Below, piece by piece: positions 54,037 to 61,393 of a DNA stretch of 64,000 nt. The DNA comes from Bacteroidota bacterium (lineage in GTDB: Bacteria > Bacteroidota > Bacteroidia > Chitinophagales > Chitinophagaceae): the NCBI GenBank assembly GCA_018266555.1, contig JAFEAF010000004.1, positions 62,001 to 126,000 of the forward strand, read 5' to 3'. Below the pieces are notes generated by a model. The model was not told where the DNA came from, made no database searches, and worked only from the letters and a program-made list of their open reading frames with translations. Made by a program: the position numbers and the translations under genes. The stretch's first letter is position 1. Each line of letters begins with the position of its first letter.

Positions 54037-54044
54037 CAAAGGTA
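54037..54044 (-). promoter_or_regulatory. Candidate -7 box for rpmB
   Basis: On the minus strand this reads TACCTTTG, the same box as for rpsT, 46 bases before the rpmB ATG. The rest of the 307-base gap 53991-54297 to lpdA holds nothing else I recognise. Confidence 0.48.
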
Positions 54045-54297
54045 GGGGAAAATTACCAAATATTGAAGCCCAATTAATTGATTTTTTCCACGGAACTGAA
54101 TCGGTCTGAATTCAAATTTCATATTTATGAAAGCCATTATCCTTCATATTTTAAGTTAGTCGGGGGCATTGCCGATAGGTAGGCTTTTTATTTGACTCTA
54201 TCCTTTATTGCCCTGCCAGCTTTTGCCAATTGTTCATTTTCAAGTAGCTTCGCAATCCAAAATTGCAAGTATTTTTCATTGACCCTAAACAAATTTT

Positions 54298-55701
54298 ATG
54301 GCATACGACGTAGTAGTAATAGGTAGCGGACCAGGCGGCTATGTGGCAGCTATCCGTGCCTCTCAGCTTGGATTTAAGACAGCAATTATTGAGAAAGAAA
54401 CTCTTGGAGGCATCTGCCTGAACTGGGGTTGTATTCCTACAAAAGCTTTATTGAAAAGCGCTCAGGTGTATGAAGACATCAAACATTCAAAAGATTACGG
54501 CATTGAAGCCAGCGGCACACCAAATTTTGAAGCCATTATCAAAAGAAGCCGTGGCGTTGCAGACAAAATGAGCAAGGGTGTACAATTTTTAATGCGAAAA
54601 AATAAAATTGACGTGGTGAGCGGCTTTGGCAAACTAAAAGCCAAAGGACAAATTGAAGTCACTGGTGCTGACGGAAGTAAAAAAACAATTGAAACTAAAC
54701 ATATCATTGTTGCAACCGGAGGAAGAAGCCGTGAATTGCCTGCGATGAAAATTGATGGCAAAAAGATAATTGGTTACCGTGAAGCTTTAGTGCTTCCGAA
54801 ACAACCCAAAAGTATGATCATCGTTGGCAGTGGCGCCATAGGAGTTGAGTTCGGGTATTTTTATAATAGCCTTGGTACAAAAATTACCATTGTGGAATTT
54901 ATGCCCCGGGTGGTTCCGGTAGAAGATGAGGAAATAAGTAAAGAATTAGACAAGAATTTTAAAAAGCAAGGAATTGCTATCATGACAAACAGTGAAGTGA
55001 CTTCTGTAGATAGTTCTGGAAATGGGGTAAAAGCAAAAGTAAAAACGCCGGAAGGAGAAATTACCCTTGAAGCTGATATTTTATTAAGCGCAGTTGGTGT
55101 CTCTGCCAATATCGAAGGAATCGGGTTGGAAGAACTTGGTATCAAAACCGAAAAAGGAAAAATCAAGGTTGATAAATTTTATCAAACCAATGTTCCGGGT
55201 ATTTATGCAATTGGCGATTGTTCACCGGGCCAGGCCCTGGCACATGTGGCTTCAAAAGAAGGTATTATTTGCGTAGAGAATATTGGATACAACGAGAAAA
55301 AATATAATCATAAACCTGAACCAATAGACTATAACAATGTTCCGGGATGTACTTATTGTTATCCTGAAATAGCTTCTGTTGGTTATACTGAAAAACAGGC
55401 GAAAGATGCAGGCTATGAAATCAAAGTTGGTAAATTTCCTTTAAGTGCAAGTGGTAAAGCCTCAGCTGCCGGGCATAATGAAGGATTCATCAAAGTGATC
55501 TTCGATGCAAAATACGGTGAATGGCTCGGTACTCATATGATTGGCTATAACGTTACAGAAATAATTGCAGAAACGGTAACGGCGAGAAAACTTGAAACTA
55601 CTTATCAGGAAGTATTAAACAGCATTCATCCGCATCCAACAATCAGCGAAAGCGTTAAAGATGCAATTGAAGTGGCTTACGGAGAGGCAATACATATTTA
55701 A
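54298..55701 (+). CDS. lpdA: Dihydrolipoyl dehydrogenase (E3)
   Basis: 467 aa flavoprotein. FAD site IGSGPGGYVAAIRASQLG at the start; redox disulfide C40/C45 (GGICLNWGCIPTKALL); NAD site IIVGSGAIGVEFGYFY; second FAD motif GIYAIGDCSPG; and the catalytic His-Glu pair in HPHPTISE near the end. It reoxidises dihydrolipoyl groups of the 2-oxoglutarate (and pyruvate) dehydrogenase E2. It is unlinked to sucA and sucB here, as often in Bacteroidota, so E3 is probably shared. Confidence 0.96.
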   Translation: MAYDVVVIGSGPGGYVAAIRASQLGFKTAIIEKETLGGICLNWGCIPTKALLKSAQVYEDIKHSKDYGIEASGTPNFEAIIKRSRGVADKMSKGVQFLMRKNKIDVVSGFGKLKAKGQIEVTGADGSKKTIETKHIIVATGGRSRELPAMKIDGKKIIGYREALVLPKQPKSMIIVGSGAIGVEFGYFYNSLGTKITIVEFMPRVVPVEDEEISKELDKNFKKQGIAIMTNSEVTSVDSSGNGVKAKVKTPEGEITLEADILLSAVGVSANIEGIGLEELGIKTEKGKIKVDKFYQTNVPGIYAIGDCSPGQALAHVASKEGIICVENIGYNEKKYNHKPEPIDYNNVPGCTYCYPEIASVGYTEKQAKDAGYEIKVGKFPLSASGKASAAGHNEGFIKVIFDAKYGEWLGTHMIGYNVTEIIAETVTARKLETTYQEVLNSIHPHPTISESVKDAIEVAYGEAIHI

Positions 55702-55799
55702 ACTACAAAAACTCCTGAAAATTTCTCCAAGAAGTTTATCTGGGAAAAAGTTAAATGGATGTAGGTGCTAACTTAGAATTCTAAAAAAAGACGGGCACT

Positions 55800-57056
55800 T
55801 TATTGCTTAATAAACTTCATCCTGATAGTTGCACCATCTTCTTTTTTGGCAAACAGGAAATACATGCCACCGGCAAGGCTGCTAATGTCTATTTTTTGAT
55901 ATTCCGAAGAGATTACGACCTGCTTTACAATTTTCCCCTGCAGATTAATCAGGTTAACTGTTTTTCCAATCCATCGTACATCATATTCAACATCGAGGTA
56001 TAAGTCGTTGCTTGCCGGATTGGGATAAATCTGCGGATGCAGCCATTGTGGCGGTTCATCGGGCTTGGGTGTTTGATAAATCAAGGGGGTATCCAGTCCT
56101 CTAGAAAATAGAATTGAATACCGGGGCCCTTCAGATTCAAAAAGTGCTCTCATTCTTTCTTTTTGCCCCTGCGTGAACATATTCATACAATCATCATAAG
56201 TAAAATCCATATAATTCATGTACATATTTCCATTAGGTGCATTGTCGCAGGAAATTCGGATACCTGATGGACATCCGACGGTATAAGTACTCTGCTTTGG
56301 TGTATCAGCCACTGAATCGTCACCGCAATCTGTATCGCCCCATAAATGTTTTAAGTTTAGCCAATGACCAACTTCATGCACAGCAGTCCGTCCTTTGTCA
56401 TAAGTTGAGATAGTGTTGGATTGGCCAAATACCGATGTATTAATTACCACCCCATCTACATTTGCCGGGCCACCAACAAAACTGGAATAACCCAGTATCC
56501 CCTTAATGTTGCATACCCATATATTGAGATAACTTGTAGCATCCCAGGCATCATCACCTAAAGAAGCTGAGAATTTCATTTTATCATCTTCATCCCATGA
56601 TCTGATAGGAGTATATTTCCTGATAATACCTGTTGTGGAACGTTGCATGGGATCAGATGTAGCCAGTAGAAATTCTATATTACAATCTGCAGCAACTGGT
56701 TTGAAATACGAGGGAGTATTTACCGTATCAGCATTCAATCTCCTGTAATCCCGGTTCAAAGCCTCAATTTGCTCCATAACCTGGTTGTCAGAAATATCTT
56801 CGCTAGGATCATGATATAAAATATGAACTACAACAGGTATGCGGATTACAAAATTACCATCCAGCCGGGAACGAATATTCTGGAAATTTTTAATTGCTTT
56901 TTTTGTAAATGCTTCTATCGCATTTATCTTGTTCTGAAGAGAAGGATTTGTTAATAACTGTTCTTGCTGGTATTCAAAAGTTGAACACCGCACTTGAGCA
57001 GCAAGTTGATGGGTAAAAACTGCAATGAACAAAACAAAGCCAAACCATATTTTCAT
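55800..57056 (-). CDS. Secreted M43 (pappalysin-type) zinc metalloprotease with type IX sorting tail
   Basis: 418 aa, signal peptide (1-20). The metzincin zinc site is H227-E228-x2-H231-x5-H237 (AVHEVGHWLNLKHLWGD); the Met-turn is in MNYMDFTYDDCM. The C-terminal 80 residues (IYPNPASNDLYLDV ... GGMYFLFAKKEDGATIRMKFIKQ) form a type A sorting domain, so export by the type IX system to the surface or medium is likely. Paired Cys around 250-290 would form disulfides. An inverted repeat CATGACT/AGTCATG (57079-57101) lies just upstream. Confidence 0.91.
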   Translation of the reverse strand: MKIWFGFVLFIAVFTHQLAAQVRCSTFEYQQEQLLTNPSLQNKINAIEAFTKKAIKNFQNIRSRLDGNFVIRIPVVVHILYHDPSEDISDNQVMEQIEALNRDYRRLNADTVNTPSYFKPVAADCNIEFLLATSDPMQRSTTGIIRKYTPIRSWDEDDKMKFSASLGDDAWDATSYLNIWVCNIKGILGYSSFVGGPANVDGVVINTSVFGQSNTISTYDKGRTAVHEVGHWLNLKHLWGDTDCGDDSVADTPKQSTYTVGCPSGIRISCDNAPNGNMYMNYMDFTYDDCMNMFTQGQKERMRALFESEGPRYSILFSRGLDTPLIYQTPKPDEPPQWLHPQIYPNPASNDLYLDVEYDVRWIGKTVNLINLQGKIVKQVVISSEYQKIDISSLAGGMYFLFAKKEDGATIRMKFIKQ

Positions 57057-57308
57057 AATTCCAGATATTATTCTTCTGCATGACTAAAAAATAAAGTCAT
57101 GAGTTTTCGAGGGATTTGGAACCAAAAAAGGATAATGGAGAATTAAAGTAGTAATTCGAGGATACAGGAACAAAATGTTTCGTGGTAGGATACGGAGGTC
57201 CAGTGGCTCAAATATAACTCACAAAAACGAAGAATCATAATCCATAGCGCCCTATTTTAGTAACACATAGTTTTATAAGCTTTAACAGGTTACATCCTTT
57301 TCAAGGCC

Positions 57309-57316
57309 TATTTTTG
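57309..57316 (+). promoter_or_regulatory. Candidate -7 box for the glutaminyl cyclase gene
   Basis: TATTTTTG matches TAnnTTTG, 18 bases before the ATG at 57335. Confidence 0.42.
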
Positions 57317-57334
57317 TGCAAATCATAACTACTA

Positions 57335-58138
57335 ATGAAAAAAGCTATCCCATGCCTCATTTTAATCGCCATTTCATCCTGCAATAACAAAGACAATAAA
57401 GATAATGGGAATGGAATCCCCCCCCCGGATCAACCAAAAAATATCAGTTATTCAATTGTAAATAGCTATCCGCATGATACCTCATCCTTTACCCAGGGGC
57501 TTATTTTTTATAAAGGGGAACTATACGAAAGTACAGGTGGCGAAAGTAATAATGCGAACCAGATCATGAAAGTGGATTTAACAACAGGTAAAACAGAAAA
57601 ATTGGCGGTTATTGATAAAGAAAAATATTTTGGAGAAGGCATCACCATTCTGAATGATACCCTGTATCAATTGACCTGGAAAGCAAAAGTCGTTTTTGTT
57701 TATACCCTGAAAGGTTTTAAAAAAATAAAAGAATTTCCCGTCAATACCGAAGGTTGGGGAATCACGACAGACGGCAAAAATTTAATTGTAAGCGATGGCA
57801 CCAGCAATCTTTACTATTATAATCCGTCCACATTCCAACTATTGAAAAAACAGGAAATAACAGAAGGAGGAAGCCTTTCCTATAATTTAAATGAACTTGA
57901 ATATATTGATGGTTTTGTTTATGCCAATCAGTGGCAATATCCGTATATACTCAAAATTGACCCTGTTGACGGTAAAGTGGTTGCCAAAGCAGATTTAAAC
58001 GACCTGTGGAACCGTGTAAAAGCAAAGGATCCAAATGCTGATGTACCCAATGGAATCGCTTATGATCCTGCAACAAAAAAAATTTATGTTACCGGGAAAC
58101 TCTGGCCAAATTTATATGAGATCCAGATATCTCAATAA
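57335..58138 (+). CDS. Glutaminyl-peptide cyclotransferase, lipoprotein form
   Basis: 267 aa. The lipobox ISSC puts the lipid on C16; a charged Asn/Lys/Asp-rich linker follows. The body is a plant-type (beta-propeller) glutaminyl cyclase: SYPHDTSSFTQGLIF, YESTGG, GEGITILNDTLYQLTWK, EGWGITTDGKNLIVSDGT, and LNELEYIDGFVYANQW are family motifs. It turns N-terminal Gln into pyroglutamate on exported proteins. In type-IX-secreting Bacteroidota, secreted proteins often carry N-terminal pyroglutamate, so this enzyme may process the proteases encoded nearby (inference). Confidence 0.88.
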   Translation: MKKAIPCLILIAISSCNNKDNKDNGNGIPPPDQPKNISYSIVNSYPHDTSSFTQGLIFYKGELYESTGGESNNANQIMKVDLTTGKTEKLAVIDKEKYFGEGITILNDTLYQLTWKAKVVFVYTLKGFKKIKEFPVNTEGWGITTDGKNLIVSDGTSNLYYYNPSTFQLLKKQEITEGGSLSYNLNELEYIDGFVYANQWQYPYILKIDPVDGKVVAKADLNDLWNRVKAKDPNADVPNGIAYDPATKKIYVTGKLWPNLYEIQISQ

Positions 58139-58140
58139 AA

Positions 58141-59037
58141 TTATTTTGAAATCACATAAATTACAGAGCTGCATTTCTTCACTTTTCGCAAAGAATTTAA
58201 ATTGGAACGAAAGCCATTCCAAAAAGAAGCCAGCCATCGGCTTTTACCATTTTTATATTTACTACTTAAAAGAGAAATATAAAAGCTATCATACCGCATC
58301 GGCTTGTATTGAATGATTTTTAACCCATTTTTCTCCATCAACTTTTGCATGGAAAATGGTGAAAAATGGTATAAATGCCTGGGCACATCATATGCTGCCC
58401 AAAACTCTTTGTAAATCCTTGCATCAAGCGAAGTATAATTGGGGACAGCGATAAATAATTTTCCATCTTCTCTCAATAAAGATTTCATTTGTTGTATATA
58501 ACCTTTCAGATCATGCACATGCTCCAGCACATGCCACATCGTAATGGCGTCAAATGATGCTGCAGGAAATTGAAATAATTCTTTTTCATCAGTGAAAACA
58601 AGACTATATAATTGTTTTGCCATTGCTTTTGCTTCATAATCCGGTTCAATACCTGCCACTTGCCATCCGTGTTGAAGCATCTCATTTGCAAAAGCACCGG
58701 TTCCGCTCCCAACATCCAAAAGATCCCCTTTAATCAACTTCGTCTCACGGTTTATCAGTTTTCGTTTATTGGCCAAAGTCCTTTTACGAACTTTTTTATA
58801 AAGTATTCCAATTAAACCTTTGGTTTCATCCGTATGAGAAATATAATTTTCAGCTTTATAGTATGGAGCAATAGAGGCAGCACCAGGAACATACTGTGTA
58901 AATCTTAGTGAACAGGAGCCACATTCTGCGATGGGAAATAATTCTCCGGTTACAGTATAGTCTTTTACAGTCAATATATTTTTTATATCTGCAGAACCGC
59001 AAACCGGGCATTGGGTATAATGAATTCTCTCGTTCAT
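58141..59037 (-). CDS. Class I SAM-dependent methyltransferase with zinc-ribbon N-terminus
   Basis: 298 aa from the ATG at 59037 (MNERIHYTQCPVCGSADI); the frame is open to 59070. The N-terminal CPVCGS...CGSCSLRF is a four-Cys zinc ribbon (about 10-50). The methyltransferase core has LLDVGSGTGAFANEML (motif I) and DAITMWHVLEHVHDLKGY, typical of Methyltransf_23/UbiG-like sugar or lipid enzymes. The final third (YHFSPFSMQKLMEKNGL) matches that group. Substrate unknown, possibly a cell-surface sugar. The stop is two bases from the convergent cyclase stop. Confidence 0.83.
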   Translation of the reverse strand: MNERIHYTQCPVCGSADIKNILTVKDYTVTGELFPIAECGSCSLRFTQYVPGAASIAPYYKAENYISHTDETKGLIGILYKKVRKRTLANKRKLINRETKLIKGDLLDVGSGTGAFANEMLQHGWQVAGIEPDYEAKAMAKQLYSLVFTDEKELFQFPAASFDAITMWHVLEHVHDLKGYIQQMKSLLREDGKLFIAVPNYTSLDARIYKEFWAAYDVPRHLYHFSPFSMQKLMEKNGLKIIQYKPMRYDSFYISLLSSKYKNGKSRWLASFWNGFRSNLNSLRKVKKCSSVIYVISK

Positions 59038-59082
59038 AAGGGAATGGCAAAATAAAATCAAATTGCGCAAAAAAATGGAATC

Positions 59083-59724
59083 TTACTGTAGAAGCGAATA
59101 TGATGATGCTTCTTGCTCCGGAGTAATTACCTGGCTATTGGAAGCAGCTGAAATATTCCAGTTGTTTTTAGAAAATTGTAAAAAAATAAAGATAGCCAGA
59201 ACCAGGCCAGCTATAACAGCTGTAATCCACCACTTAATTTTTTTTCTGTTTGCTTGCGAAAGCAGCTTAGTCATTTCAACTGAAGTACGCTCCCTCTCTC
59301 CTACCAAAACAGTGTGTTCCGAGTGTTCTCTAATTACTTTTTCAGCCCTCACGGTATCATCTGTATCCTGCAATGGAAAGGGCAAAAACTTTATACTGCC
59401 CCTGCTATTCATAGAAAGTGTGCCGATACCACTCCATGTCATCTCTTTCCCTTCAGTCATTTTACTTTTCAGATCTATTACAAAACTATTAAAACGATCT
59501 GCTGCTTCCCCTTCCGGGATATTTAATAATGAAGCCAGGTTTTTTAAAAAAAATGGAGAGGAAGTCCCCGATTCTTTTACTAATGAAATAGAATACCCGG
59601 GCGGGTGAATCAGCTTTTCTAAAAAATTAGCTTCGGCTGGTTTCCTGTTCAAAACAAAATTTCCAATACCCGGCACATTCAATTCTTTTTGTAAAATGAA
59701 AAGCTGGTACAGCTCATCGTACAT
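59083..59724 (-). CDS. HU-CCDC81-type domain protein with one membrane helix
   Basis: 213 aa. The N-terminal half holds two HU-like CCDC81 bacterial domains (about 1-55 and 60-130: LNVPGIGNFVLNRKPAEANF, GKEMTWSGIGTLSMNSRGSIKFLP). One membrane helix follows (about 165-183, WWITAVIAGLVLAIFIFL), then a 30-residue tail. Homologues usually end in a SPOR peptidoglycan-binding domain; this one has none, and only 45 bases separate it from the next gene. It is third in a leftward unit after the TPR and barrel genes. Function unproven. Confidence 0.75.
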   Translation of the reverse strand: MYDELYQLFILQKELNVPGIGNFVLNRKPAEANFLEKLIHPPGYSISLVKESGTSSPFFLKNLASLLNIPEGEAADRFNSFVIDLKSKMTEGKEMTWSGIGTLSMNSRGSIKFLPFPLQDTDDTVRAEKVIREHSEHTVLVGERERTSVEMTKLLSQANRKKIKWWITAVIAGLVLAIFIFLQFSKNNWNISAASNSQVITPEQEASSYSLLQ

Positions 59725-59726
59725 AA

Positions 59727-61388
59727 TCAGTTCTTTTGGTTGAACGAAAATACAACTCCACCGGTAAAATTAAATCCATAAACCGGATACTGGTTCCAGC
59801 GCTGGTATTGTTTGTTGAAAATATTATTGAATTGTGTCCAAAGATTTATGTATTTGGTTATCCTGAATTCCAATCCCGCATTCAGATCAAATGCTCCATC
59901 CAATTGTCCCGGGTTGCCATCCTGCTTCATATATTTTGGCCCCGTCCATGCATATAAATCTGTCTTAAACCATAAATCTTTCATCGCCTGCAACCGTAAT
60001 GAAGTATTAAATTCAACCGGCAATAATCCCCAGGCTGCTTTATTCAGCTTTAATCCGCTGTATTGATTAAAATTCAGGCTGGAGATCACCGAAAATTTTT
60101 CCTGATATGTGAATCCCATCTCTCCGCTGAGGGTTAAAACATTGATACGTGGCTCGTTTACCACTACAAATGACTTTCCACCCAGGCCCGGTGTAGTATC
60201 ATTTACAAACAGGGGTTGATTATTTAATTTATTGAATCCAACTTTTGCACTGTATGAGAAATGATCTCCTGCTGAACCTTTAAATCCAGCAAACCTTTCT
60301 TCAATCCATGTATTTTTATAAGTTGAAGGCAGCCAAAGCCAGGGGTTCTGAGATGCTAAATATTGATACGTTGTTTTTCTGATATAGCCGGTCCATCCTG
60401 CCTGGAATGTGAAACGGGAATCATCAGTTCCCACATCGCCCAGTATGTTGGGAAACATTTTAAATACTTTGTTATCCCAGGAAGGACGAATGCCACCCTG
60501 TAATTTCAGATTCGGTGTCTTAAATAAAATGGAAGGTGAAATACTGTAAATCGTATTATTTATAGCTGATTTTCCTTTCGGTGAAAGTCTTGTAAGGTCA
60601 AAATTGAGCCCAAGGTTGACTTCAAAAACTTTTCCGATTATTTTTTTCAAAGGAAGATCTAATGCTGTATTGCTTTCCGTATTTTTCAGATTATCGCTGA
60701 ACACATTTATTTTAAGCAAAGGAGAATAACTTAGTCCATAGGGAGTGGCATTGAGATTATGAAAACCCAATGCCCCTCCGTAGGTTTGAAAATTTTGCTT
60801 TAATGAATCTCTCGGGAAACTCAGTGTTTGAGGCATATAGCCGTATTTGTATGTACCGTATTGTTTCGTTTCCAGGCTGGCATCCCATTCAATATGCTTT
60901 TGTGTCTGAAAAAAGCCATCCAGCTTTATATCAGTATTGTTGAATTTTTGATAATCTCTTGCGCCCTCGGAAGAAACATGCTTGGCATAAATATTCACTC
61001 CTCCCGTTTTGCCATCACCAAAAGAAAAGCCGGTTTGAAAATAAGGTGTTTTCAAACTACCAAATCCGGCCTTGATGTAATTGCTGTTATCCCATCGGCC
61101 ACCCGAATCAATTTGGAGTGCCAGGGGCTTTAATGATCCCGGCTGATAGCCAAATAAAAGATTTTGGTCAGGAATTTCATATTTCAAATTGGGTTTAGAA
61201 GTATCAGCAGCAGGAGGATTTGCATTGAAATTGATCTTAGCTGCTTCTCTCAATACCGGTTTGAAAGTGGAGGTAATATTTACAGAACGCTTCTTTGTAG
61301 TATCCTGTGCATGAGCTGAGATTCCCAAAAGTATTAATAGCGATGCAACAAAAAATATTTTATATAAAAACCCTTTCATCATGTTCAA
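59727..61388 (-). CDS. Outer-membrane beta-barrel protein, TonB-receptor-like
   Basis: 553 aa, signal peptide (about 1-26, ending AHAQ). After a short N-terminal region (NITSTFKPVLREAAKINFNANPP) the protein is built of alternating amphipathic strands with aromatic ends (YIKAGFGSLKTPYFQTGFSFG ... NLWTQFNNIFNKQYQRWNQYPVYGFNFTGGVVFSFNQ), the ending of a TonB-dependent receptor barrel. It has no plug domain, so it is unlikely to be a classical TonB receptor. It lies five bases after the TPR gene and two bases before the HU-CCDC81 gene: one operon. Confidence 0.8.
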   Translation of the reverse strand: MNMMKGFLYKIFFVASLLILLGISAHAQDTTKKRSVNITSTFKPVLREAAKINFNANPPAADTSKPNLKYEIPDQNLLFGYQPGSLKPLALQIDSGGRWDNSNYIKAGFGSLKTPYFQTGFSFGDGKTGGVNIYAKHVSSEGARDYQKFNNTDIKLDGFFQTQKHIEWDASLETKQYGTYKYGYMPQTLSFPRDSLKQNFQTYGGALGFHNLNATPYGLSYSPLLKINVFSDNLKNTESNTALDLPLKKIIGKVFEVNLGLNFDLTRLSPKGKSAINNTIYSISPSILFKTPNLKLQGGIRPSWDNKVFKMFPNILGDVGTDDSRFTFQAGWTGYIRKTTYQYLASQNPWLWLPSTYKNTWIEERFAGFKGSAGDHFSYSAKVGFNKLNNQPLFVNDTTPGLGGKSFVVVNEPRINVLTLSGEMGFTYQEKFSVISSLNFNQYSGLKLNKAAWGLLPVEFNTSLRLQAMKDLWFKTDLYAWTGPKYMKQDGNPGQLDGAFDLNAGLEFRITKYINLWTQFNNIFNKQYQRWNQYPVYGFNFTGGVVFSFNQKN

Positions 61389-61393
61389 TTCGT

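Noticed and set aside
57079-57101. 7-bp inverted repeat CATGACT/AGTCATG before the M43 gene as an operator
   Set aside because: Too short and single to support a regulator site; no matching copy seen at other genes.
59063-59608. 181-codon plus-strand open frame over the HU-CCDC81 gene
   Set aside because: Antisense shadow; the minus-strand gene fits tightly in an operon with its neighbours.
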